This document shows positions 10,922 through 22,594 of a stretch of 64,000 bases of DNA, in pieces. The stretch lies in the NCBI GenBank assembly GCA_946811695.1, contig OX328125.1, positions 106,087,347 to 106,151,346 on the forward strand, in the 5' to 3' direction. Numbering within the stretch: the first letter of the stretch is position 1; each line of letters opens with the position of its first letter. Under the pieces are notes generated by a model. It was not told the origin of the DNA. It did not search any database and was given only the letters and a program-made list of their open reading frames with translations. Origin of the DNA: Gonocerus acuteangulatus (Eukaryota; Arthropoda; Insecta; Hemiptera; Coreidae). A program made the position numbers and the translations under genes.

Positions 10922-11775
10922 CTGTTAACACGATAGCGGCCAGAGTTTTTGTTTTTTCGTCACGAAACTTGGTATATAGCATTAAATTAGCAAACGATTG
11001 AACGAGTTCGTTAACCACCAAAGTCGGTCCACCGGAAGGGGGGGGGGGTTTACCCCGAACCCAAAACACTAATTTGACTATGTCAGCCGTAATATTTGTT
11101 ATATTTCAACGAAACTTGGTATTCGTAGTTGTAATATAGAGAGAAAAGTGAGATATAAAATGAACTAAATCGGTTCATTAGAAGGGGGGGTTTACTCCGG
11201 ACCCACAATACCAATTCGCCACTACCAGCCGTGATTTTTGGTATATTTCGACGAAACTCGGTATTCGTAGTAGTAATCTACAGGTAAATATGTGTTGTAA
11301 AAATAAACTAAATCGGTTCATTAGAAGGGGGGGGTTTACTCCGGACCCAAATTCCTAATATACTCATACCGGTCGTAATTTCTGCTGTATTGTAACGAAA
11401 CGCGGTATACGTCGTGGGTAACTCATGAGAAAGAAGTGTTGTAAAAATGAGCTGACTCGGTCAATCGGAAAGCGGGGGTTTAATTTGTAATATATTTCAA
11501 TAGAAAGGCCCGTCAGACGTAGGTTCACAAAGCCGCCGCAAGGAGCGCTTTCTACCACTAGAGTGGCTGTATCCTGTTCCTGCGTTTGATCAAAATACGA
11601 TAATATGAGGTTTTTTGTATTTATTACGTAGTGTAATAGGTACCATGTGTAAACATAACTCTGGAAGCAAATTAATTTTGAATAAAATAAAATTAAATTG
11701 TTCTGGAAAGCAGTCTACACTACCCAAATTCTGAGGGAAGTGCTTAGTTATGCAGCTCCTGCGTGACGGACTTTT
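10727..11775 (+). mobile_element. HINE-A copy 2
   Basis: Begins AGCACTTTCCTCC after a T run and ends GACGGACTTTT. The subterminal repeat is intact, with one base changed in the 3' copy (GAGGGAAGTGCT). A (TA)n tract lies at about 10850-10911. It lacks a segment near the 3' end that copy 1 has (the TTGATCAGTTACTCATTAC region), a deletion it shares with copy 3, so copies 2 and 3 form a subfamily. Confidence 0.75.
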
Positions 11776-12150
11776 GTTTATTTTCGTTTTATGGAATTTG
11801 TTTTATTTTCATTTAATTTCTAGTTGTACGTTTACATTATAAAATTTTTAATTTGGATGGAATTTTTCTTGTTCCCTACTTATTTATAGGCTCAATTGTC
11901 CGGCCAGTTGTAGCGGGCTTTGTAAAAATTAAATAAATAAGTTTAAAACATATAACAACTATATAAAAAACGGACCTCATGGACAAGACTCATTATTGAT
12001 AGGCGATAAGCTTCATGACGCTGATCTTTGGAGCTATTAATAAATAAAATTTAATATCTCTATGTAAAAAAAAAATAATAAAATATTGTTTTTAAACCTT
12101 GATCATGCGTATTAACGCTTAATATTTAATACTAATCATTAATTTTATTT
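11776..12150. other. Possible retrotransposon 3' end remnant
   Basis: The stretch CAGTTGTAGCGGGCTTTG then AATTAAATAAATAAG at about 11905-11942 resembles the LINE 3' ends at 53.8 and 60.6 kb (TGCTGTTG, GGGCTC, then AAATAAATAAATAA). Otherwise AT-rich and unassigned. Confidence 0.35.
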
Positions 12151-12455
12151 GTCGGCCGTCCTTTAACAAAATTAATGCCAGCGTTTTGGTAATTTGTCAT
12201 GAAACTTGGTATATAGCATTCTCTTATCAAACGATTCAACGGGTTTACTCTGGAGCCAAAAAAATGATTTTTCCATATTGGCCCTAATTTTGGATGTATT
12301 GCACCGAAACACGGTATTTGTTGTGTTCGTCTAAAGAGAAAAATATTTTGTAAAAATAAACTAAATCGGTTCATTAGGAGAGAGGATTTACTCCGGACCC
12401 AAATAACCAAAACAGGACATACCGACCGATCTTTCTCGGTATACGTCGTGGGTAT
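12150..12455 (+). mobile_element. Old HINE-A fragment split by element C and its satellite
   Basis: Diverged but colinear with HINE-A: GAAACTTGGTATATAGCATT, CAAACGATTCAACGGG, AAACTAAATCGGTTCATTAG, GGATTTACTCCGGACCC, GTATACGTCGTGGGTA. The HINE-A-like sequence seems to resume at about 14845-14990 (CTAAAGAGAAAGATGTGTT, then GGAGCGCT), so the intervening C/satellite block inserted into it. Confidence 0.65.
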
Positions 12456-14215
12456 CTAAGGGGGCACCTACATTGGTCCCGATCCGATAGCCACCGACTG
12501 TCGGAAGAAAAACAAACACATGCATCTCAATGGAGGTGCCTACACTGGTCCCGATCCGATAGCCACCGACTGTCGGAAGAAAAACAAACACATGCATCTC
12601 AATGGAGGTGCCTGCATTGGTCCCGATCCGATAGCCACCGACTGTCGGAAGAAAAACAAACACATGCATCTCAATGGAGGTGCCTACACTGGTCCCGATC
12701 CGATAGCCACCGACTGTCGGAAGAAAAACAAACACATGCATCTCAATGGAGGTGCCTGCATTGGTCCCGATCCGATAGCCACCCACTGTCGGAAGAAAAA
12801 CAAACACATGCATCTCAATGGAGGTGCCTACACTGGTCCCGATCCGATAGCCACCGACTGTCGGAAGAAAAACAAACACATGCATCTCAATGGAGGTGCC
12901 TGCATTGGTCCCGATCCGATAGCCACCCACTGTCGGAAGAAAAACAAACACATGCATCTCAATGGAGGTGCCTACACTGGTCCCGATCCGATAGCCACCG
13001 ACTGTCGGAAGAAAAACAAACACATTCATCTCAATGGAGGTGCCTACATTGGTCCCGATCCGATAGCCACCGACTGTCGGAAGAAAAACAAACACATTCA
13101 TCTCAATGGAGGTGCCTACATTGGTCCCGATCCGATAGCTACCGACTGTCGGAAGAAAAACAAACACATGCATCTCAATGGAGGTGCCTACATTGGTCCC
13201 GATCCGATAGCCACCGACTGTCGGAAGAAAAACAAACACATTCATCTCAATGGAGGTGCCTACATTGGTCCCGATCCGATAGCCACCGACTGTCGGAAGA
13301 AAAACAAACACATGCATCTCAATGGAGGTGCCTGCATTGGTCCCGATCCGATAGCCACCGACTGTCGGAAGAAAAACAAACACATGCATCTCAATGGAGG
13401 TGCCTACACTGGTCCCGATCCGATAGCCACCGACTGTCGGAAGAAAAACAAACACATGCATCTCAATGGAGGTGCCTGCATTGGTCCCGATCCGATAGCC
13501 ACCCACTGTCGGAAGAAAAACAAACACATGCATCTCAATGGAGGTGCCTACACTGGTCCCGATCCGATAGCCACCGACTGTCGGAAGAAAAACAAACACA
13601 TGCATCTCAATGGAGGTGCCTGCATTGGTCCCGATCCGATAGCCACCCACTGTCGGAAGAAAAACAAACACATGCATCTCAATGGAGGTGCCTACACTGG
13701 TCCCGATCCGATAGCCACCGACTGTCGGAAGAAAAACTAACACATGCATCTCAATGGAGGTGCCTGCATTGGTCCCGATCCGATAGCCACCCACTGTCGG
13801 AAGAAAAACAAACACATGCATCTCAATGGAGGTGCCTACACTGGTCCCGATCCGATAGCCACCGACTGTCGGAAGAAAAACAAACACATTCATCTCAATG
13901 GAGGTGCCTACATTGGTCCCGATCCGATAGCCACCGACTGTCGGAAGAAAAACAAACACATTCATCTCAATGGAGGTGCCTACATTGGTCCCGATCCGAT
14001 AGCTACCGACTGTCGGAAGAAAAACAAACACATGCATCTCAATGGAGGTGCCTACATTGGTCCCGATCCGATAGCCACCGACTGTCGGAAGAAAAACAAA
14101 CACATTCATCTCAATGGAGGTGCCTACATTGGTCCCGATCCGATAGCCACCGACTGTCGGAAGAAAAACAAACACATTCATCTCAATCGAGGTGCCTACA
14201 TTGGTCCTGACCGGT
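12456..14215. repeat. 72-bp satellite, about 24 units, open in both strands
   Basis: The unit is GGTGCCTAC(A/G)(T/C)TGGTCC, CGATCCGATAGCCACCGACT, GTCGGAAGAAAAACAAACA, CAT(G/T)CATCTCAATGGA. Because 72 is a multiple of three and some frames lack stops, it yields a 632-codon frame on the minus strand and 406- and 215-codon frames on the plus strand; these are not supported as genes. Higher-order structure is clear: a run of alternating TACACT and TGCATT units followed by four TACATT units occurs twice, and a rare GCTACCGAC variant recurs at about 13138 and 14002, exactly 864 bp (12 units) apart. The unit matches the terminus of element C. Confidence 0.95.
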
Positions 14216-14775
14216 TCCAATCCGATGGCCACCGATTCGCGTGCGTTCAAACTCGTATGTTTCTCGACCGATTTCAGACCGACCAACTCAAAATGGTGGC
14301 AAACGACATATCGTGTTTCAAAAACGTCTACAGCCTCTCAGCCTATTTCAAAGCATTTTTTTTTTTTTTAATTAAAGCTCATAAAATTTAGAAAACTTTA
14401 TCAATTCTCATTTTAGTTTTTTGTTTCTCTTGTTTATTAAATTACGTGGAAATATGTTTATAACAACTATCCTATGTTTATAGCCTTCCAATGTTTATAA
14501 CCTTCTCCAATGCTTCTCTTATCGTAGTGTAACAGTTAAAAATTAACTGTTACACTAAGATTTCTTTTTCGGGACTGATATACTTCCAGAAGATTGATTG
14601 GCCTCTTAACTCCTCCTTCATACCTCCAACATTCAACCTAGTCGAAGCTTTCACTGCTTATTAGGTGGTATTTCTTAAATTAATCACTCATATTCATTTC
14701 ACTACAAGGTCATTACTGACGAGCAGAGTCTAAATCGGATCGGATCTGGTCGGGACCAATGTAGACACTCACGTC
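14216..14775 (+). mobile_element. Element C copy 1 (TIR element with satellite at its left end)
   Basis: Its left side continues from the last satellite unit (ACATTGGTCCTGACCGG) and its right end is the inverse, CTGGTCGGGACCAATGTAG at about 14747-14765. The interior (ATATCGTGTTTCAAAAAC, TAAAATTTAGAA, ACGTGGAAATATG, ACTTCCAGAAGATTGATTGG, ACAAGGTCATTACTGACG) matches 49.79-50.45 kb in inverse orientation. Tandem repeats at a transposon terminus recall Foldback-like elements. Confidence 0.7.
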
Positions 14776-14844
14776 GGCCGTTGTCGGTCAAACGAAATCG
14801 GATCGGATCGGGTCTGATGGAGAGAAATACGGGTCCAATGTATA

Positions 14845-15112
14845 TGCAGCCTAAAGAGAAAGATGTGTTCCAAATATGACCTCCGCTCATTAGAAGTTGG
14901 GGTTAATCTATATTACATTCGAATTGAATTAACCGGCTCGGCCGTTGGTTGTTGCTTCTACCAGTAGGAGCGCTGAACTTGGGCGGCGCACAGTGGGGCC
15001 AAACGACATTTCGTGTTTCAAAAAAGGCTATAGCCTCCAAATATTACACGATTTCAATGATTTTTTTTTTAATGAAAGCTAATAAAATTTAGAACAACTT
15101 TGTCTAGCCAGA
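14845..15112. repeat. HINE-A remnant followed by a C-derived fragment
   Basis: 14845-14990 looks like the right part of the old HINE-A copy (CCGCTCATTAGAAG, ACCAGTAGGAGCGCT). 14997-15112 repeats element C interior sequence (ACGACATTTCGTGTTTCAAA, AGCTAATAAAATTTAGAAC). Confidence 0.5.
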
Positions 15113-15124
15113 TTTTTCTTTTTT

Positions 15125-15240
15125 AGCACTTTCCACCAAAGGAAAGCTATTGAGGTTGGACTCATGACGGAATTTTTGAAAAATTTCTTCAAATCTTTAT
15201 CGATCCTACCTAGTAGACACCGAAAATGACCCCCGTTAAA

Positions 15241-15304
<64 letters not shown>

Positions 15305-16156
15305 GTGTCTGTTAACACGATAGCGGCCAGAGTTTTTGTTTTTTCGTCACGAAACTTGGTATATAGCATTCAATTAGCAAACGATTGAACGAGTTCGTTA
15401 ACCACCAAAGTCGGTCCACCGGAAGGGGGGGTTTACCCCGAACCCAAAACACTTATTTGACTATGTCAGCCGTAATATTTGTTATATTTCAACGAAACTT
15501 GGTATTCGTAGTTGTAATATAGAGAGAAAAGTGAGATATAAAATGAACTAAATCGGTTCATTAGAAGGGGTGGTTTACTCCGGACCCACAATACCAATTC
15601 GCCACTACCAGCCGTGATTTTTGGTATATTTCGACGAAACTCGGTATTCGTAGTAGTAATCTACAGGTAAATATGTGTTGTAAAAATAAACTAAATCGGT
15701 TCATTAGAAGGGGGGGTTTACTCCGGACCCAAATTCCTAATATACTCATACCGGTCGTAATTTCTGCTGTATTGTAACGAAACGCGGTATACGTCGTGGG
15801 TAACTCATGAGAAAGAAGTGTTGTAAAAATGAGCTGACTCGGTCAATCGGAAAGCGGGGGTTTAATTTGTAATATATTTCAATAGAAAGGCCCGTCAGAC
15901 GTAGGTTCACAAAGCCGCCGCAAGGAGCGCTTTCTACCACTAGAGTGGCTGTATCCTGTTCCTGCGTTTGATCAAAATACGATAATATGAGGTTTTTTGT
16001 ATTTATTACGTAGTGTAATAGGTACCATGTGTAAACATAACTCTGGAAGCAAATTAATTTTGAATAAAATAAAATTAAATTGTTCTGGAAAGCAGTCTAC
16101 ACTACCCAAATTCTGAGGAAAGTGCTTAGTTATGCAGCTCCTGCGTGACGGACTTT
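15125..16156 (+). mobile_element. HINE-A copy 3
   Basis: Very close to copy 2, including the shared deletion near the 3' end. The 5' palindrome is altered (AGCACTTTCCACCAAAGGAA). (TA)n lies at about 15244-15301. It ends GACGGACTTT beside GTTTAT. Confidence 0.75.
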
Positions 16157-16185
16157 GTTTATCCTGTTTTTTAAATTACGTGTAA

Positions 16186-16517
16186 ATAATTCACAAACTT
16201 TTATAATTTAACGTAAAATAATATTTTATTTTTCGTCTAACTTAATATCAGCACTGGTATCGTTAAAATTAAACATTTAAATCCTGATTAGACTAAAAAG
16301 TCAGAATAACATCTTCAAAACGTACTATTGTGTTAATTCAACAATGAGATAATTGAAATATGATTTTTGAATGATTTGAAAATAGATTTTGATTTTTTTC
16401 AAGTTTAATCAGGTTTTGAATGTTTAATTTCAACGATATCAGTGCTGATATTAAGTTAGATGAAAAATAAAATGTTATTTTATGTTCAATTGTAAAAGTT
16501 CGAGAATTATTTACAGT
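16186..16517. repeat. Long inverted repeat (foldback-like)
   Basis: Arms of about 110 bp at 16186-16293 and 16406-16517: TGTAAATAATTC, TATTTTTCGTCTAACTTAAT, ATATCAGCACTGGTATCG and TGATTA return inverted on the right (ATCAGTGCTGATATTAAG, ACAGTTAATTTAATAAA). It lies immediately downstream of HINE-A copy 3. No coding content. Confidence 0.8.
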
Positions 16518-16648
16518 TAATTTAATAAATAGTGCAAACACAAAACAAAACTCCTCTTTTCCTTCACTCCTAATAAATGCCTATTTTAATTTCAGTACTG
16601 CCTATTTTCAGTATTTCAAGTGCCTTTTTGCCTGCCTATTTTAACCAA

Positions 16649-17897
16649 AAAAAGTCCGACTCGCAGGAACTGCGTCATCTTAGCGCGGTTACGTACATCT
16701 CGAACAAATAGAATATATTACCATTACAAATCACAGGAAACTGACACTAGCCAACTTACCCAGAAATGGATAATTCTAAATCTGTATAAGTCAATACAAT
16801 TTTGTACTAAAAAAGTACTTACTCTTTGACTACTGCTTAGAAGGCTCTATTCCAAACAACTAAAATTTCGTTGTCATTTTAAGTATCTTGTTTTACTAGC
16901 AAATTCGTTTTACTGTTATAATCAACTGTAAATATGTGCTTCATAACGAATAAAATTCCATTCTGTCGTGGGTTAAATCTTTCTATAAAATAAGAAATAA
17001 CGATAACTTCAGTTAGAGGCTATGAGGAAGGTTATATAGACAGGAGAATTCAAAACAAACTACGTCATCATGATTAGCCACTGCCATCTTGAGTACCAAC
17101 GCCAATCCAAACTTATTATTACCAATACCTTTCACCGTTTTTTAGCTTATTTTACTACTATACCAATTTTAATGATAAATGCAATTTAAAACAAGAAACA
17201 ACCAATTAAAAAGTGAGATAAACAAAGAGAAAACCCGTTTCAAAACAACAAAACAAACACTTTTTAAGTTTTAAGCGCTTATATCTCTGATTGACGTTGC
17301 CACATCGAATATTGCTTCAGAACCTTTTTTGTAGAAAATTTAGTAAGCATTCGAATGGTAATTTTCTACTTACCACGATTTCCCAACCGTTATCGAGATA
17401 TTTACGAAAAATGTATGAAGATCCGAAAACTTTTCATGTCTATTAATAAAATATTTTTTTTTCGCGTACTTCCTTAACTCCAAATATAACCAACATTTAA
17501 ACATATGAGTTGGGATTAATTTCCAAGATGTAGAAAATATTTCAATTGAATCCCGCGATTCTAAGTACCCTATAAAAAATAATGACTTACAAAAATATTG
17601 ATTCCACTTTTCTCAGGAACGGTTAGAGATATCGCCTTGAAAATGGTTTCATTCGTTTTCCTATGTTTAGAAACATATAAAACAAGTACCTGCAAGCATA
17701 TGAACTCAAAAACGTAAGCGTTACGATTTTTTTGCGCGAATTTCGCCCCCAAAACTATCTTCCAGTGGGCGGATTCTGCTGGTTAACGAACTTGACCTTT
17801 CAAATTAGAAGACAGATTTTTGTACCAAATATCATCAAAATCGGACCATTTTTGAGCTGTCAGGAGCGCGAACAGACAAGCATATATATAAATATAT

Positions 17898-17948
<51 letters not shown>

Positions 17949-18083
17949 AATTTGAACCACCTATATTTTCGTGATCTGTGGGGTCTGAAACGAGAAAGTT
18001 TCTGGTCGGCACGTCCGGATCGCGTCATGAGGTCAACCTCATATGCTGGTTCTCCCTATGGAGGTAGGGAGGAACCGCGCTAA
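16649..18083 (-). mobile_element. HINE-B copy 1
   Basis: On the minus strand the element starts AGCGCGGTTCC with a CTCCCTAC..ATAGGGAG palindrome and ends with the inverted subterminal repeat (here GTAACCGCGCT, one mismatch), a hairpin (CGCAG-TTC-CTGCG) and GAGTCGGACTTT. (TA)n lies at about 17893-17945, beside the ACAGAC-type motif (CGAACAGACAAGC). Interior landmarks are CGTAACGCTTACG-like, GAAACCATTTTCAAGGCGAT and GAAACATTTTCTGCATG-like segments. No coding capacity. Confidence 0.7.
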
Positions 18084-18599
18084 TAAATGCCTAACTTCCG
18101 GGCTCTACTAATGAGATTCCACTAGACCATGTAATGGTATTTTTCTCTTAAAAATTAAGTTTAAATTTATAGTAGTTTTACTATCTTTAAATTTTATTTC
18201 TCATAAAGTTTATTTTATTTCTCTAACAACTTCCTCATTAGTGAAGAAGAGAAAATTTATAGAGCACTTTGTTATTAGATAAGAAGACAATATCGGATTT
18301 GTAGATTTGATAAGACAGACCTTGATGAAAACTTATTTTAAATAGTGAAGATTAACAATGGCATTGTACTAAAGATTATTAGATACGATAACGCCAAGGT
18401 TAGTTTCTTCATTATATCGGGCGTTAACATAACCCTGTAAAAACAAACCCACTTATAACAATCATAGTTTATAAATTTGTTATTGCATTCCGATTGATTG
18501 TGTTAATTAGTTTTTTTTCTGGCCTCGTAGAATTAATTAATTATTAATAAAATTAAAAAATATAATGATTTATGTCAAATTTATCCCACACAGGGAACG

Positions 18600-18720
18600 G
18601 AAAAGTCCGACTCGCAGGAACTGCGTCGTCTTAGCGCGGTTCCGTTCTTATCCCTAGGGCCATTGGTAAAATAGTAGAAGCAGTTATTGGTAGTGTTTGA
18701 TCTTTCCTTAAAAATATATG
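18600..18720 (-). mobile_element. HINE-B 3' end fragment
   Basis: AAAAGTCCGACTCGCAGGAA through TTAGCGCGGTTCCGTTC is the HINE-B 3' end in reverse, followed by about 75 bp of family sequence (GCAGTTATTGGTAG). The rest of the element is missing. Confidence 0.75.
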
Positions 18721-18929
18721 TAAGTAGCAATACAGTAAGAAATGATCTCAGAAAAAATTAATTACGCGGGCGAACAGTACCGAAGAACTTTTGTGTAAGT
18801 AATGTTAACAAATAGAAAGTACTTTGATATGCAAATTAAAGTGTTAACCATCCTGCTGAGTACTGGCAGTGGATTGAAAGTGTTCTTGAGTACAAAATAG
18901 AACTTTTTAGCCAAAGAAGTTGACAAAAC

Positions 18930-18931
<2 letters not shown>

Positions 18932-18966
<35 letters not shown>

Positions 18967-19364
18967 TGAATATTTACAATCTGTATACATAAATACAATA
19001 AGTAAATAAATATCTCATACATCGCTATACACAAGGAAGAACAGAGGGGAGAAGGCAGCCATTGCTGTCACTCCCTAAGGAATGAATAATGTTTTTAAGT
19101 GTTACAGTTGGTCCCTAGGCCACTTTCTTTTCAGGCGTCTCGGGGGATGGGAAGGGATCGCATCTGTGGAAAGGGATTGGGCAAGGGGATTGGGATGAAA
19201 GGATAGCTTGGAATGAAAAGTGGAGAAGCGGGTTTTAGCTAATTCGGTGACAAAGGGAATTTCGAGGTCTCGGTGGATGATATTATTGTTGACGTAGAAG
19301 GGAGCATTAAGGATCCGGCGAAGGACTTTGGACTGGAAGGTTTGGATTCGGTTCATGTTGGAAT
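18932..19364 (-). pseudogene. 5'-truncated Jockey-like LINE (reverse transcriptase C-terminal end)
   Basis: The minus strand encodes IQTFQSKVLRRILNAPFYVN, RDLEIPFV, AKTRFSTFH and KRKWPRDQL before a stop at 19102-19104, then a 3' UTR and a poly-A tail (the T run at 18932-18963). The QSKVLRRI-x-NAP-(F/W)-YV motif is typical of the C-terminal part of Jockey-clade ORF2, just after the reverse transcriptase core. The flanking duplication TGACAAAACG is at 18922-18931 and 19365-19374. It is about 97% identical by eye to the copy at 26.87-27.44 kb, so insertion was fairly recent. Confidence 0.85.
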
Positions 19365-19379
19365 GACAAAACGTGTGGA

Positions 19380-20401
19380 TTTTTTTTTTAATTCATTTAT
19401 TTATGAGCACCCGCAACTAAGGTGATGTGCTCGAAACAATTATACAGATTCATTTCTAGTTGTAATTAAAAAAAATAATATAAATAAAGAAATACATTGA
19501 ATTCTTAATATTAACAGATAAAATACATTAGAACAATGTTCATGTGGTTACAAATAAGGTCTGTTTACAATTACTTCGAGATAGAAGGTGTAAAATAAGA
19601 AGTTGTTTAGCACTGTTGTTGATACTGTGAATAAGGTATATACAAAATTTGATAATGAACAAAATTATTGAACAACTTAAGAATCGGGAAAACGAGAAAG
19701 GCAGTAACTCTTAGGAGGGGAAAATGTATTAGTAACAGAAAAGGTGAAATTAAGAAGAGAAGGAAAAAAAAAATAAAAAAAATAAATAAATAAATAAATA
19801 AAATAGAAAAAAAAAAGGAATAAAGTAAATAGAAAAAAGAAGGAATAAAGTAAATATAGAAATTAATATTAGTAAATTAAAAATAAATAAATATTAAGGA
19901 AAATATTAATAATAATAAATATAAATAGCCGAAGTCAAAAAAAAAAATAAAAAAAATAAAAAATAAAAAAAAAAAAAAATAAAAAAAAAAAAATAAATAA
20001 AAATAAAAAAATAAAACCGTTGAGCGTTATGGTGTTAAATTGATGCCGATATACGAGTATATTCGTATTATAAACACAAGAATATTAATGTATAATGGTA
20101 ACGAAGAGTTATATTATATATATATATTTTTTTTTTCCTCCTTCCTTTTTCTTTTTTTTTCTTTTCTTTTTCCCCTTTTTAATACAGTATACTTGTTAGA
20201 TTTTATGGTGTATGTTTATGTTATGAAAATGTTGTAATATGGTTTTAATATGTGGGCTGTTTTCCGTTAACAGTTCTTGAATGTCATAAGGTATGTTTAG
20301 TAGATTTCTCTGTCTGCATTCTGTAAGTATATGTTTTATAGTAAGAGTCCTGTTACAGTACTGGCAAATAGGTCTATCGTTTCTATTCATTAAGTACGAG
20401 T
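19380..20401 (-). pseudogene. 5'-truncated LINE with CCHC-type C-terminal motif
   Basis: The minus strand (20390 to 20196) encodes MNRNDRPICQYCNRTLTIKH, ILTECRQR and ends HFHNINIHHKI before a stop. C-x2-C followed by H-x4-C is the zinc-knuckle-like motif at the end of many I/Jockey-type ORF2 proteins. The same family occurs at 59.8-60.2 kb (same closing pattern). A long A/T-rich 3' UTR with polypurine runs follows, ending at the T run 19380-19389. The target duplication CAAAACGTGTGGA is at 19367-19379 and 20402-20414. Confidence 0.85.
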
Positions 20402-20807
20402 CAAAACGTGTGGAGGGGAGCGAATGAACAGCTCAAATCTCGCCGCTTGGTGTCAACAGTCAAATATGAGTAAGGGTTTGGGGCTGTTCGCACATGTAAT
20501 TAATTTTTCCTGAGATCATTTCTAACTGTACTGCACCTTGTGTCCCGTCAGATGATCCTCGAGATTTCAGTCACAAGTTTTGGCGCAATCAGCCATCGTT
20601 TTCCCTGTGCTTTTCTTAAAATTGATCTTTCACCACATGCTTTGAGACTCTTCGGTCTCCTGTTATGATGTTTTACTGCCTAAGAGTTGCTTGTACTATA
20701 CCGATTTTAAATATTTGATAAGCAGACATAGCTAAGGTTTACAATTTTTCCAATTTCTCGCAAACATTTGGGCTCATTATGAATCGCAATGATAAGTTTT
20801 TGCATTT

Positions 20808-21005
20808 CAACAGAGGTTTATTTTCCTCTATGTCCAATTTCAACAGAGGTTTATTTTCCTCTATGTCCAATTTCAACAGAGGTTTATTTTCCTCTATGTC
20901 CAATTTCAACAGAGGTTTATTTTCCTCTATGTCCAATTTCAACAGAGGTTTATTTTCCTCTATGTCCAATTTCAACAGAGGTTTATTTTCCTCTATGTCC
21001 AATTT
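20808..21005. repeat. 33-bp minisatellite, 6 units
   Basis: Six nearly perfect copies of TTTCAACAGAGGTTTATTTT followed by CCTCTATGTCCAA. As 33 is a multiple of three, three short repetitive frames appear (for example FNRGLFSSMSN), none with other support. Confidence 0.95.
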
Positions 21006-21059
21006 TACCAAAATTTTACTGAAACAATCTGATTCTAACACATAATTCACCAATTCGCC

Positions 21060-21669
21060 CTACAAGGACAAAGTTCACCGATCAAATGGAATTAATCCCT
21101 TCCAAAGTCCTGCTGCAATAGTAAAGAAATCGGGTGTTCCAATACTTTCTGCGCATAGAATATTGCATTTTATTGTTAAAATGTTAATAAATAACACAAA
21201 TACCATTTTTTTATGTTGATTTTCGGGGGAATATTTAAAATATAGCTTATCACCCTGTTATTGATGCCTTCAATTTACCTAAAGCACCATTATTTTAGTC
21301 TCAAATGTTAAAAAAGTAAAATATTCATGGGTGTCTATACTTTTTACACTAGCTGTAAAATAACCTCTGAAATAGAAGGAAGATTAAGGTGCCACAACAG
21401 GAAACTGACAGTATTCCTCGCCTTCACTATGTCGTTGTTTCCCCGTATTAGTGAAACTATTACCAATAAGTTTCTCATTTTCTTCCCTTTCTTTTTATTT
21501 ATTTTGTCGATGCTCCACATTTATGGCGAATAGCATATTTTCCTCAGTGTGAGCCGATGTAGGCGCTGCACCAACAGATACCACTCCAAAAAATCATCCA
21601 AGTGAGTATGATAATTCAGATAGATATAAAAATAAATAGATAGAAAATAAATTAGAAAGACAAAAAGAA
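21060..21669. other. No recognisable feature
   Basis: AT-rich. The small frame at 21327-21533 has no recognisable similarity. Confidence 0.4.
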
Positions 21670-22063
21670 AATGTTATATAACATTAAAAAAAAATAAAAT
21701 TATTGTTATAAAAAAGAAGATTGTAATAAAATGGTAAAGCATGAATGAATCGTTTATTTCAGAAACCCGTCAAATGCAGTTTTTAAAATTTTGGTAAAAC
21801 TAAAAAAATGTCCTAATTTTAAAAATGTCCAAGCATTATTTGTTTTGTTTTTTTCAATACAATGAGAAACACTTTGATGTTTTCCGTAACCAAAACCTTA
21901 AATAATTTTAAAATTAGGAAGATTTTTTCAGTTTTCCCAAAATTTTAAAAAGTGCACTTGACGGGTTTCTGAAATAAACGATTCATTTATGATTTACATT
22001 TTATTACAATCTTCTTTTTTATAACAATAATTTTTATTTTTTTTTAATGTTATATAACATTTT
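21670..22063. mobile_element. 394-bp foldback element
   Basis: Arms of about 160-175 bp start ATGTTATATAACATTAAAAA and end with the inverse. They share TTGTTATAAAAAAGAAGATT, GTAATAAAATG, GAATCGTTTATTTCAGAAAC and CCGTCAA. The outermost 14 bases (TGTTATATAACATT) are themselves nearly palindromic. No coding content; superfamily unknown. Confidence 0.8.
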
Positions 22064-22590
22064 CTGTGGCATTGTAAACTCACCTTATGAGATCTGACCG
22101 GCGTCATTTCACGTTAGACAATTTAAAAATTCATTTTGTTGCAAACATTTTTCCAAAATAATCTGTAGAAGTTTTCAATTTCTTTTTTCCACTTTTAAAA
22201 TGAGCTCGTAATTTTTATTTATGCTTAATTTTTCAATATGTTATAGAGTTTTAGTCATTTTGTTCTATATATTTTCATCTTTTGTTCTTTCATTTATAAT
22301 AACAGAGTTCTTACCTATTGATTTATGTTTTTCTTTTTAATATTTTGTAGTGTTTTTGGTATTTTGTTACTACATGTATTCAATTTTTTGTTACATATTT
22401 CATTATAAATAGTTAAATACCTATATATGTACATATTTTGGATTTTATTTTACCCGAACATCTGTTCCCTACTCACCATTTGCCCAAAACATATATACTG
22501 TAATTTTAATGAGCTGTTCCTTCACGTCCTTTGGGTGTGATGTGGACGTATTTTTTCAGTATTTTAGAATATTTTCATCATCGAAACAGC
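22064..22590. other. No recognisable feature
   Basis: AT-rich. The phrase GAACATCTGTTCCCTACT (about 22457-22474) recurs at 51.94-51.96 kb, hinting at another interspersed repeat. Confidence 0.4.
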
Positions 22591-22594
22591 GTCA

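Larger units (their letters stand above)
18737..20527. mobile_element. Inverted-repeat element hosting two LINE insertions
   Basis: AGAAATGATCTCAG, AAAAATTAATTAC and GCGAACAG at 18748-18783 return inverted at 20479-20525 (CTGTTCGCACATGTAATTAA, CTGAGATCATTTCT). Removing the two LINE insertions leaves a small MITE-sized element of about 330 bp. Ends are not sharply defined. Confidence 0.55.

Noticed and set aside
12388..14391. 632-, 406- and 215-codon reading frames as genes
   Set aside because: They are translations of a 72-bp satellite with unit length divisible by three; frames are open on both strands and the unit derives from a transposon end.
20779..21053. Repeat proteins of 77-104 residues on both strands
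   Set aside because: All arise from six copies of a 33-bp minisatellite.
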